A stretch of DNA of 64,000 nt, taken from Hydractinia symbiolongicarpus. Its lineage: Eukaryota; Cnidaria; Hydrozoa; Anthoathecata; Hydractiniidae. Position 1 is the first letter of the stretch. Each line of letters begins with the position of its first letter. Positions 26,277 to 37,009 of this stretch are shown here, in pieces. The notes beneath the pieces are model-generated. The model was not told the DNA's origin. It was given only the letters and a program-made list of their open reading frames with translations, and did no database searches. Location of the stretch: NCBI RefSeq assembly GCF_029227915.1, contig NC_079879.1:19034001-19098000 (forward strand). Reading direction: 5' to 3'. A program made the translations under genes and the position numbers.

Positions 26277-27826
26277 CAGTTTAGATTTTAAATCCAAATC
26301 GTAAGTCTGCTCTGAAAATTAACAAATCAAAATTGCATAAATTGAATGTAATAATTATAGCCAAGTAACTGCTTGTGACGACGGACTTTAAAAGTTGTGC
26401 TTAAGTGCCAATACATTTTCTTACTGGTTGTAGATAGCTACAATGAGTCCTTATTAATTGCTGTTTTTTTATGGTTTTTGCTCATTTTAAAGCTCTTTTA
26501 TCCTAAACAATATGATTTTTACCTAGCTGCAACCGGAGTCGTGGCTATCCAGTTGTTAACTACTTCTGGCTAAGAAGTATAAGTAGCCAAATACAGTTGG
26601 CTGCAAGAAATTTTTCAAATAATCTTACGCTAAATGCAGTTAGGTAGTTACGCCTTTTACTGTATTATATCCCTTATTGGATAAAATTGCTGAGCGATTG
26701 TTTGAGCGGGGTAACGACGGCTGTTTTGTTTTTATTTACACCAAAATTGCAACAAAGTTTTTTTATAGGGTATCTTACGGGGCGCCCTGATGTTTTTTAA
26801 ACTTTCGCGGAACTTACAAAATAAAAAACCCCGCATGTTGTGACCTGTGTTTCTATTTCAGCTAAAGTTACCAAAAAGTTTTTTGAAAAATATACTGCAC
26901 TCGAAATGCTATTTCGCTGTAAGCGCATTACAGGGTTCGCCACATGCTGCATACCTGTACTAAATTGCTCCACTCCACTCTGGATGTGTGGCATGGTTTA
27001 GTACATATCATAATACTTACTGTCTGTCTATGAATCAATTAAAAAATGGTGTTAGTAATCAGAAAAGGTCATTATTATCCCAACTATATTCGTAGTAATG
27101 ACCCCGTTCAAGTCCATTTCATCACTACTTCCGAACATGCGGGCACAAGGATGCATGAAATGTGATATAAGGGCAATGCTTGTAGAATTTATCTCAGACT
27201 AACGACTAGAATATTCAATTATTCGAAAAAAATTTGTAAGATCAATTTTAAGCAGTCCTAAGTATAGACGTGTATTGTATAGCCAGTTAAACTGATTGAA
27301 AAATGGTCATCTTATTATGGTTGATATGTGAAGAGTAAAATTTATTACAAATGCTTTTGTACGGTACACTACAAAGAATAATTATCTTGTGAATCAATTA
27401 TTAAAACGAAAATAATACGTCTGCAATTCTTATTGGAAATCTGGTTTATGTCTGGGCTTTTTTCACGCATTATCTTATAAATACATTTTTTCTTCGTATA
27501 AGCGCTTAAAGCGCTCCATCTTTAACTGTATTTCTTCGACGAAATCTTATAGATTCATACAAAATGGATATTTGCACATGCTAGCAAATAATAACTGTAA
27601 TCTAACTGCTCTGTTCAAATTCAGACAAAGATAAAAAAAATTCATATATCACCAGTTTTCAGGTTTAATATTACATTTAAATCCAAAACTTATAGATGGA
27701 AAAATAATGATAAATAATAATAATATTATTGTTAATATCATTAAGTATCGAACATCAACGATAAAATTAATATTTAAGAAAAGCCCCAAAAAGAAAAAAA
27801 AGCTACAAGAAGTTGTTTACAAGTAA
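26277..27826. other. Intergenic region between the two receptors, no gene seen
   Basis: No coding region recognised. A diverged Helitron-like copy may occupy about 27008-27209, ending ACGACTAG, but it is followed by A rather than T and is a weak match. Confidence 0.4.
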
Positions 27827-30800
27827 CTATAATGACGTATTTTGTAGCTTAAGACGGCTCGTTAGATCTCCACTTTCATTTGTACTTGCCGCAGTAAAGC
27901 TACATGCTATATTTCGGTAAAGTACCATGACATTTCCGCCCATAACATACACCAAGAATAACATTATTCCTCTCAAACTTCTAAATGTTGAATACAAAAG
28001 AGCAAAACAAGCATTAAAAAGTTTTTCGTTGAAACTGAGATTTGCTTTAGCTATTTGAATGAATCCTAATCCTTCGATAACACCAAGTATAATACCAAGC
28101 TTTAATGCAATTTTAAGGGTCTCCTTTTTCGTCTTTTTTCCAGTTTTTAAAATAACCTCGTTCACTTCAAACTCCCTATGAATCATATGTGCAGCGTATA
28201 GTAACGTAGAAATGGTGCTGACGAATATTACAGTTACTGGAATGATGTAAAATCCAACACGTGCATAAAGCTTTGTAATCCAACAAATTCCGTCTACACC
28301 GTACCCAATATCAAGTGTTGATGTTTCTTCAAGTGTCAAAGAAAGTGAAACTATGAATGTTGGCACAATGAGTGAACATATACAACGACGAATGAATTTC
28401 TTTCCACTGTTTCCTCGACTGGCAACAGTGAAAGAACTGAATTTTGAAATCAAATCATAAGCAATGATCAAGTTCCACATAAAAGCATTCAATAAACACC
28501 AGTGCAATACAACAGCAATTATTTTGCACCAATTACCACTAAAATCAGAATGCATTGCTAATAAAAACGTAGTATCCGCGATAAGAAGTGATACACACAT
28601 TCCCAATGTATTTAGCCCAGGAACTGTTCGAAGTTCCTTAAAAATAAAAAAAATTAGCATCATTAGGATATAAGCAATGATGCTAACACATGTCCCTATT
28701 AGGGAAATGTAGTATTCAATGAGATAAAAAGTGCCCAATTTGTTGTTGTTTATGTTGTAGGCGGCGGAGGAACTTCTAATACAAACACCATAGCTGTCGG
28801 TTAATGGTATATATTCGTTTTCTTTGTAAGCCTCTATCTGTCCCGATCTTATATGCAGCAAATCTCCATCTTTATTGAAGGAAATATTGCCAATTATCTT
28901 TCGTTGAGTACAGTTGGAAATCAAATGAAATTTTCGACATGTGCTATACCATTTCTTAGTCGATGTTTGATCGATGGTAATCCACATTGATATATTGTCC
29001 ATGGAAAATGTTTTGTTTCCTTTCTTTACCATACAAGATCTAGTTAAGGATCTGTCATCTCCATTATGTACATTCGCTTCCGCACATATGTGGTTGTTAG
29101 GAAAGTAACGAGACATGTCTAAGTTATAACGCTTGGTGTATTGTAATTTGTTTCCTTTTGCTATGACAAACCTTTTAACGTCTTGCCATAAATTGAAACT
29201 ATGAAGACTATTTGCAAATTTAGCAAAGTCGGATATATTTTGATTCACGTTTTGTATTACAAGCACAGCTTCATCAACCTCCGTTCTGTTTATGAATATG
29301 GGTGTAGTGTGATACGTAGAAGGCAAGTATGGCTGGAAAAGTTTTGCAACACTCACATTAACTGATTTTTTAAAAACAATATACACGGTCAGGGTAATGT
29401 TGTAGAAGAAGCATTCGTTAAATTTTGGTGTCGCCAATTTTTGACTAAGATGTCTAGAAAAAATACTTTGCATCTTGACATTCGAAACACAGTTATGCCC
29501 ATTAGAAACATAGTAATGTCCACAGGTAATTTTTTCGCACTTTAATGTTGTTATATCATACTTTCTCCCATTGTTACAAAGGGGTCTATTTTTTTTACCA
29601 CGAAATCGAAATCTCTTACTATTATAATCTATTAGCAAAGACCATGCTCGAAATATACGTGTAGGTTCTTTCAGGTAGCAGCTACTAACACCAAATGGAC
29701 AACGTTCGCTATCGCAGTAATTAACAGGTGGGATGGTAAAGTTGTGATTATTCTGATTACAATACCAGCAATGGTAATTGCGGAATCCTCCAACACCACC
29801 TTTATATGCATAGCAGAGTTGAAAATGTTTGCTTGTTTTCTGACAGTTTGTTGATAATCTTTGCTCAGGGTTGCATTCTCTTAATTTGTAATTTGAACGC
29901 GGTAAAGAAAATAAACATTCTTTAAAAATTATGTTCATGTCAAGTTCAGTAGAATTATTCCGAAGCAACTCTAAAAAGTTTCGATAGTCTCTTGTGTTAC
30001 ACCTTGCGGACACGCTAACACGTTTGTACTGACTGATAAAGTTACATTTGGCACAAAAAGAATTTCTATATATGTATCCATCGAAACCATTTACTGGTAC
30101 ATTAGAATTGACCAATGTGTCTTCGCTGTTATACAAACATCTTCTTACGTCATTGGTATTAGCGTTTGGCAAGCAGGATTTCACCATTAACTGATGTTCG
30201 GTCTGATAACCTGATGAACTCGCCATGGGCAACACTGGCTCACATGACAAATCTTTATATTTCTGTGATTTTTGAATAAATTGACTGATGTACGATCTTA
30301 AACTTACAGGATGTGTTTCATTCCAAAATTTATCAATGCAACATTTTTTTTCTTCCATACAGTTATCACTACAGTCGCAACATTTTTCTCTAGGGGCATT
30401 GCATAGATATTGTTCTAATCCTTCGTCAAATCTAAAGTCATACTCTTTGGAAATATTCATAAATTGCCCAATGGGAAATTTTTGTTTGAACTGTTTTATC
30501 TGGAGTGTATTTTTGGAAGATATGCCAAATGAGAAAGTATATTCAAATTTTGTAGAATCTTTTCCTTTTGGCAAATAGCAGTGTTGATTTCTACATCGGT
30601 CAGATTGACAGGTGTAATCAACGAAAGGCGTTATAGCTGATCGAGTATGTAACTCTCTTATGGTAACATTTTTTAAGATGAAGGAAGTGTGTGTACTGTT
30701 TTGAACAAGAATAAATCGAAGAACAGTTCTGTTGACAAAAAAGACATCTTTTGGACTCTGATTGCGTTTACACAGGGCACAGTGATAATTTTTGTATTTG

Positions 30801-31522
30801 CCCATAGTCTCACCATAAGCATTGCATAAGCTACAGTACTGATTATTCTCTGAATAAGAAATTTCTTTTCTTTTACACTCTCGAATATGTTTGCGTTGAA
30901 AACTATTACCAGTGTCGAGAGAGAACTCGCAGTTATTTAATTCACTTAAAACTTGCCTGGTAATGTTTTTTTGGTGTGATAATACTGATGCGTTTTCACA
31001 TTTTGCTTGTATATCAATAAATTTATAATCAAAAACTAAATTACATTTAGCACAGTGCAAATTTCTATACAAGTAGGTGTCGTTCCCAAGTACTGGAATA
31101 TCATTCTTGATATGTGAACTTGGTTGCAGACAACGTTTAACATCCCCTCCTGTAACATTCGGCAAACAGGATTTTACCATATAATACGTTTGCACGGCAT
31201 GGCTTCGATTTACTTTTAAAGCAGGTTTACAAGATATATCTTTGTACTTTTTGGATTCTATTAGAAACCTTTCTAGGTACGGCTGTAATTGTTCTTCTTT
31301 GTTATTGTCCCACAACTTGTTGATACAGCAAGTCTTGTATTTCATGCAGTCGTCTGAACAATCACAACACTTTCTTCCAAATGGTTGGTGAAATGCAGAG
31401 CATAAATGAAACTGTACTTCTTCCCTCTCTGAACCAAATAATTCATCAATTGGAAACATCGCTGAATTGTGGAATTTTATTTGTGACAACATGAAGAAAC
31501 AGAATGGTAATATAAAAGCCAT
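27827..31522 (-). CDS. Secretin/Methuselah-type 7TM receptor with two somatomedin-B-like modules (paralog)
   Basis: A 1231-residue paralog of the receptor at 20449-24180, on the opposite strand. The open frame reaches upstream to 31648, but the start at 31522 is chosen because it aligns with the paralog's first Met, opens a signal peptide (MAFILPFCFF), and lies 6 nt after a polypyrimidine-AG acceptor. Both CCDCSDxC cores, the duplicated Cys-rich ectodomain, and the 7TM domain with GNWCKI and GICWIT are conserved, with long identical blocks such as the second somatomedin-B module. The intracellular tail differs and is shorter. Substitutions throughout the ectodomain but an intact frame suggest both copies are functional. 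Expected at the plasma membrane; ligand and G protein unknown. Confidence 0.85.
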   Translation of the reverse strand: MAFILPFCFFMLSQIKFHNSAMFPIDELFGSEREEVQFHLCSAFHQPFGRKCCDCSDDCMKYKTCCINKLWDNNKEEQLQPYLERFLIESKKYKDISCKPALKVNRSHAVQTYYMVKSCLPNVTGGDVKRCLQPSSHIKNDIPVLGNDTYLYRNLHCAKCNLVFDYKFIDIQAKCENASVLSHQKNITRQVLSELNNCEFSLDTGNSFQRKHIRECKRKEISYSENNQYCSLCNAYGETMGKYKNYHCALCKRNQSPKDVFFVNRTVLRFILVQNSTHTSFILKNVTIRELHTRSAITPFVDYTCQSDRCRNQHCYLPKGKDSTKFEYTFSFGISSKNTLQIKQFKQKFPIGQFMNISKEYDFRFDEGLEQYLCNAPREKCCDCSDNCMEEKKCCIDKFWNETHPVSLRSYISQFIQKSQKYKDLSCEPVLPMASSSGYQTEHQLMVKSCLPNANTNDVRRCLYNSEDTLVNSNVPVNGFDGYIYRNSFCAKCNFISQYKRVSVSARCNTRDYRNFLELLRNNSTELDMNIIFKECLFSLPRSNYKLRECNPEQRLSTNCQKTSKHFQLCYAYKGGVGGFRNYHCWYCNQNNHNFTIPPVNYCDSERCPFGVSSCYLKEPTRIFRAWSLLIDYNSKRFRFRGKKNRPLCNNGRKYDITTLKCEKITCGHYYVSNGHNCVSNVKMQSIFSRHLSQKLATPKFNECFFYNITLTVYIVFKKSVNVSVAKLFQPYLPSTYHTTPIFINRTEVDEAVLVIQNVNQNISDFAKFANSLHSFNLWQDVKRFVIAKGNKLQYTKRYNLDMSRYFPNNHICAEANVHNGDDRSLTRSCMVKKGNKTFSMDNISMWITIDQTSTKKWYSTCRKFHLISNCTQRKIIGNISFNKDGDLLHIRSGQIEAYKENEYIPLTDSYGVCIRSSSAAYNINNNKLGTFYLIEYYISLIGTCVSIIAYILMMLIFFIFKELRTVPGLNTLGMCVSLLIADTTFLLAMHSDFSGNWCKIIAVVLHWCLLNAFMWNLIIAYDLISKFSSFTVASRGNSGKKFIRRCICSLIVPTFIVSLSLTLEETSTLDIGYGVDGICWITKLYARVGFYIIPVTVIFVSTISTLLYAAHMIHREFEVNEVILKTGKKTKKETLKIALKLGIILGVIEGLGFIQIAKANLSFNEKLFNACFALLYSTFRSLRGIMLFLVYVMGGNVMVLYRNIACSFTAASTNESGDLTSRLKLQNTSL

Positions 31523-31809
31523 TCTTGCCTGTAATAAAAACAAAACAAAAATCAACACAAATTTCTTGCTAATATCTGTGTAACAGTGTTTTTTCAAAGC
31601 TCTTTGCCAAACCAGGACCTTCAATATAGAAAGCAAAGACATTATCAAGTAATAATTAAGAGTGGTGAATTGACCTTGTTGTTGTCATTTACTTCTTTTA
31701 CGTATATATTCACGCAGCTACTTAATTTTTGTCTAATTGAGCATAACACATTTAATTGACATTAATGTAGATATTAGACATTATATACGCCAATACTAAA
31801 AGTAGGATT

Positions 31810-32175
31810 CAGCATTATCTCGAAGTAACCAGCAGCATCTCAAAGTAACCACCAGAACACCAGCAGCATCTCAAAGTAACTACCAGAGAACCAGCAGTAT
31901 TTCGAAGTAACCACCAGAGAACAAGAATTTTTTTCAAGTAACCATCAGAGAACCAATAGTATCGATTTTACTCCAGATAAAGCAGCAAAGGCGTCCCCAA
32001 AGTGTTGATTTTAATGCACAAAATTTCGTAACCTTAAGTTACCAAATATGTTACTTCATAATACTGGTGGTTCTCTGTTGGTTACTTCTTAATACTGATG
32101 GTTCTCTGTTGGTTACTTCATGATAAAGGTAGTTCTCTGTTGGTTACTTCATAATGCTGGTGGTTACTACTGTTT
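31810..32175. repeat. Inverted minisatellite (two opposed arrays of a ~33-bp unit)
   Basis: The left array (about 31810-31960) repeats AAGTAACCACCAGAGAACCA-type units; the right array (about 32041-32175) repeats the complement, TGGTTCTCTGTTGGTTACTT. A unique spacer of about 80 bp lies between. The whole can fold into a long hairpin. It sits about 300 bp upstream of the second receptor's start codon. Confidence 0.8.
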
Positions 32176-35100
32176 ACAGCTGGTTCCTATTTTAATAAAA
32201 GCGCATTATATCAATCACGAATAAAATTGACATAATTTGTCAAAGGAAACTTTATCAACGTGAATACAGCTATATATAGGGAGCTGGTGCAAAAATTATA
32301 TTTCACGAACGACGAATATTTTGAAAACAACCTGCTTGTGTTCTCGTGCCTCCTCTGAAACGTGTAAACACAATGCAGGACACATTGCTTATGATATAAG
32401 ACTAATTCCAAAGTCATTTTGTGGCCACTTGGTATAAAAAATGCGGCAAAAAAAACCAAAGAGCACAACTTCAACTTCTCGTATACATAATGTCTATTTC
32501 ATTATAAGAACAGAATTTCGGGGGTTTGAATATTTCTCACTCGAAAAACCTCGCATATGATAAATGCATACTTTCATAATTTCGTGAATAGCCCACTGGT
32601 GGTCTCCGACCAACGTGTTTTACACTGCCCTAGTAAGTTTTAAACGCTTTCGCGCCATTAACTCCTTTGTACTCCTTTTTTTTATGCAAACCTGATAAAA
32701 CTATAGAATTGTAATTTTAAATGAATGCGAACATTAGCTCTATCACCTAAATTGAACTTCTTAAAATTGCAAATTTTAAAAACAATATAAACAATATTTG
32801 ATATAAATTACTTACTGTTGAACATTACTTTTATCGCGTATCACGGATTACGTTTTTTGTGTACTTTTTATAAGTCATATTTGTATTGTTAATATTTCAC
32901 GAACCAAATAATTTTTTCTTTGATATTGTATTTATATTTTTTTAGTTTTCCTTTTATATTATCGTCATATACGCCAAAACAAAATCCACATGTCTACCAA
33001 TTTTAAATTTATTGTTCATTTTTTTATTTCTTTTCATTATCAGAACAAATTTTGGTCAGTTTTTCTTTTTAAATTTTACACATCTGGGCGGTACAGTTAA
33101 GAGTAAATTTTTAACCTCTTTTCTTAATGTGTTCGTCATATTGTATAAACAGAATGCGATCGGCCATGTTTTTGAAGGGAAAAAAGTTGACGCTCAACAG
33201 CAAATATAAAAAATGAGATGTATATACCGAAAGTATTCACACTGTGGGCCGGGAATTCTCCGCGCGTATAAAAATACACGAATCATTTTCACCGGTTCGG
33301 TTACAGCTTGTTGTTTATAAAAACAACCGTGAAAGCCTTAGAAGGTTTTTAAACAACTTTAATTACTTAACGTAGAATTTATATCTAGAATTTTAACTCT
33401 AATGCAGTACGTAGCCTCATTTCGATATTAGCTATTTCTGCACTAATATCTTTTGTATAATAATTCTGCCATTCAGCAAGCAGTTTTCAAAAACAAAAAT
33501 ATTTATTTGACTAGTAAACTGGTTAAACTAAGAAGCATTGACAAAAGCCACTGCAACTGCTCGAGTAGACAACCTGAAATACTATTACTTACGTGATCAG
33601 ACTTTTGTTTTCATTTTTCTAACGTCAATTAAACCAACCTCGTCCTTAAACTTTTACCTGTTTTATTAATGGGAGAAACCAAAAAGCGTGCACACCAAGT
33701 TGCTACCAGGAGCATATTTTTAAAGGAGATTTTATTTTAGCTATGTTTATACCTGTTTTTTATAAATACTTTGTTGCTTTCGTTTTTTAAGTTACAATCA
33801 GGATCTTTGTCGAAATAACATTTCAAATTTGTGCTATTTAACTCTTCCATATAAAAATTACACAATTCAAACAGATTTTTTAATTCCTAAAAAAAGAAAC
33901 CCGATTTCTTATAGGTGTTCTCATATTTTTTGGGTAGTGTTTAAAATTCCTTGCGAAATTGTCAAAACTAGATGTTTATAATAAACTTGCATAAGCCAGG
34001 TTTAAATTTGATCACGCAGACAACATTGTGATTGAAAACTCAAATTAAGATATTGTTTTATCTGATAAATGCGAAGCTTTCAAACACCAACATGTGCAAT
34101 TTTTCCCAAACTAAGCCTGCACAATCCAACGACAAGGGATTTTTTAAATTTTTGTTACATCTTTCTATTAGGAAGAACTATTGGCAAAGGTGTTACAAAA
34201 GTTATTTTGAAAAAATATAATAAGATTAAACATGACTAGTTTTGTTTGAAAGGACAATCCGTGTATCGAACCGTCTACATTTTGATCCGGTTTTACTAAA
34301 TAATTACCGGTTGGCCCTTATAGCACCGGCCTTTATAGTACTATTTTCCACCCTTTGAGGTTAAAAAGACCGGCGTAATAAGACGCTGTTGTAATGGCAT
34401 TTTAAATTTGCTCTTGCCGGCGTTATTTTGAAATTATTTTACGCGGCTTTTTGCTAGTTATCGTGGCCAAAATACAAGATAATTTAAACCGTGAAAAAGA
34501 TAATACTGAACAAAATAAAGAAATACATGCAATTGATTTACATGATTAAAATTTGATACTCCCCTCTTTGTGTGGCGATAGATATGGCCTTTAATGGCGG
34601 TAAGGCATAATTTTACCTTGGCAAAATAAGGGCTGGCGCTAAGGAGGCCGGCGTTAAATTAAAACCGGTGTAATAAGCACCCACAAGGCATGTTACTATG
34701 CTCAAGGGGTGCGAGGTAGAATAAATATCTGGATTTCAAAACATCTGGCCTTACTACCAAAAGCTTATCTTGTGTTAGTATAGCAAAAATCTATTCTGGA
34801 ACAAACTTTGATTCAGCAAAACAAAAATTGCACTAAGTAAATCAGCTGTCCGGCTTTGATTACAGGGAAGAGAAGCTAACCTATATTGCTACAAAAGTTT
34901 TCGTTTCTAGTTCTTATATAAACAAACTTTGCTTGTATTTGAGAGAGTGTTTTGCAACTGTTTTTAATTTCTAGCGTTCTTATGAGGAACCCACAAATGA
35001 AATAATCCATTATTTAGCCTGTTTTTATTTGGCCAATATTATTTTACCAAAATTACTACGTAAAAATAAATTATTTATCAACAATTTATATCAGCAAAAC

Positions 35101-36061
35101 GAGATTATTATTTTTCATGGTTTATATACAATCTAGTAAATTTTATACCCTCCAGCCTTTTAAGTTGACTGTTAAGCTTAAAAGCAAAAATGTGTCAGGA
35201 AAGGTACGACACTACTAAGGCACGCAACCATTCCAAGACATCATTTCTTAAAATTCAACAATTCATATTATAAACATCCAACTCAATCTGTAAAACAAAA
35301 TAGTTCATTAACTTGCCTTGACGCAGTTTTTCCATTACATGTGGAGACAACGTCACTACGTTTGCTTAACAAAATGGTCTCTTGTATTCATTTTTTTTGC
35401 GTGTCGGTGTTGAAGAATTGCGGGCAGTAGGAACGTTAAAAAACAACACAAAAAAAACAAACATCCGAGAAATAAAATTATTATAACATGTTTCAAGAAA
35501 CGAAAATTTTTATCTTTAAACTTTGGTGCTGTTTCATGGAATAGAAAGATAATCTTTTTGCTGTGGTTTACAGGGCTGCACGGAGATGTATGTAACCATT
35601 AAGTTCAAACAACATCCGTGGTTGCAAGAAAATAATGATAAAAAATGTTTTAACTCTTTTTATTTCTTAACCCACTTAGATTAGAAAACGCGTAAAATTT
35701 TGCGCGAAGGAGAATGACTTTCTCCGAATTATCGCGATGTGTGGTGAAGCCTTTTAAAACATATTTTTATTCTGTCATTTTTTAGCTAACTGAAATTTTA
35801 TCAATGTACCATTTTTATACTAAAAAAAGTAAAACCAATGTGGTAACCAGTTATCTAAAGTCTCTTCTTCCTTTTTAATAATTAATAATATATTACAAGT
35901 CTTTCACTAACCCTTTATTTGTGATGTTTAATTGCCAATGATATTCAACGCCTACAATCAAATCATTGCGTCTTCTAATATTAATTTATTAAATTTTCGT
36001 TAGTTTTTTTTATTTTAATTAAAAACAACGTAGAAAAGATTTCGAAGCGTGGGTTAAACTT
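32176..36061. other. Region without recognised gene
   Basis: Apart from a CCGG-rich inverted-repeat segment near 34272-34690, only AT-rich DNA and short open frames without motifs are seen. Confidence 0.4.
34272..34690. repeat. Putative MITE-like element with CCGG-rich inverted ends
   Basis: ACCGG/GCCGGCG motifs next to TTAATAA-like stretches occur near 34275-34345 and, inverted, near 34640-34685 (CCGGTTTTACTAAATAATT against AAAACCGGTGTAATAAG). A related motif cluster is at 61265-61350. Ends and target duplication could not be fixed. Confidence 0.35.
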
Positions 36062-37009
36062 ATGATGACCCTTAAAATAACTCTCTCGGCGATAAGTACA
36101 TTCTTAAGTTTTTTTGCTGTCAGCCTTCATACCGTTGGAATATACTTGCTTTCCAAAAATCGTACTTCACGTCACAACCAGGGAAGGTATCTCACACATC
36201 TGAGTTTGACTGAAATCATTCTCACTTTGAATCAACAGGTATTTGTTCACTTAAGTTGTACCGATTTAGATAATTCCACCAACAGAACAACATATGACAT
36301 AAGTACCATCTTTCAAACATGTTGTGTGATCCCTTTATGGTTATACCTTCTTGTTTTACTTACCTATGATAGGTTTTTGGAGATTTGGTTGAATATAAAG
36401 TATAATATGTACATCACCGAGAAAGTGACGAAAGTGTTGATATATGCTGGATATGTATTCGCAGTAATCATTGCAAGTACAACTATACCACTAAAATGCC
36501 TGTACAACATGAATCCTTTGGGGCTGATTCACAGAACTATCTATCCAATCCTATCTGGAATTACCATACTTTCATTTTTGATCGTTTATGCATACATATT
36601 TAAGAAGGTAATAAACAGAAATAAAATATGCTCAATTGACTTATACAAGAGGAACTGTTCGATACCAAGAAGATTGTCATGCTTCGTACCATTTTGGATT
36701 GTCGTTAGTTTTGTTTCTTTTACCATTGTTCCAGAAATAGTTTTAGCGGTGCTGTTTTATGGGTACAAGCTCAACAAATTTGAAAGTCCTTATTATCCAT
36801 TATTGTTCATAGTACTGACCATAGGTGTTATTGCAGATGCGTTAATTTATATTTTTATGAACGGCACTCTTCGAAGAAGATTTAAAATAATTTTCTGCAA
36901 AACATCGGAGTTGCAAAATCAAGAAAGTTCGCAGCGTTTTAAAATTGTACCAAGATTAGTAAAAGTTAAAATAGCGTTCGAAGAGGCTGTTGCAACAGGA
37001 CGTGTCTAG
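36062..37009 (+). CDS. Rhodopsin-like (class A) G-protein-coupled receptor, orphan
   Basis: An intronless 315-residue protein with seven hydrophobic helices and a short basic C-terminus. Helix 3 ends in YDRF where DRY is usual; helix 2 carries LTEI in place of the LxxxD sodium-site aspartate; helix 7 ends DALIYIFM where NPxxY is usual, followed by RRRF at the start of helix 8. Two sequons occur in the first extracellular loop and Cys residues in ECL1 and near helix 3 could form the usual bridge. These departures suit a lineage-specific cnidarian receptor rather than a named amine or peptide receptor. The start is the first of two adjacent ATGs. Plasma membrane; ligand unknown. Confidence 0.8.
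   Translation: MMTLKITLSAISTFLSFFAVSLHTVGIYLLSKNRTSRHNQGRYLTHLSLTEIILTLNQQVFVHLSCTDLDNSTNRTTYDISTIFQTCCVIPLWLYLLVLLTYDRFLEIWLNIKYNMYITEKVTKVLIYAGYVFAVIIASTTIPLKCLYNMNPLGLIHRTIYPILSGITILSFLIVYAYIFKKVINRNKICSIDLYKRNCSIPRRLSCFVPFWIVVSFVSFTIVPEIVLAVLFYGYKLNKFESPYYPLLFIVLTIGVIADALIYIFMNGTLRRRFKIIFCKTSELQNQESSQRFKIVPRLVKVKIAFEEAVATGRV

Noticed and set aside
27008..27209. Possible further Helitron copy ending ACGACTAG
   Set aside because: Followed by A rather than T and lacking a clear hairpin and start; left as a weak note only.
31523..31648. Upstream extension of the second receptor's reading frame
   Set aside because: The paralog starts at the Met equivalent to 31522 and a splice acceptor lies between, so the extension is probably intronic.
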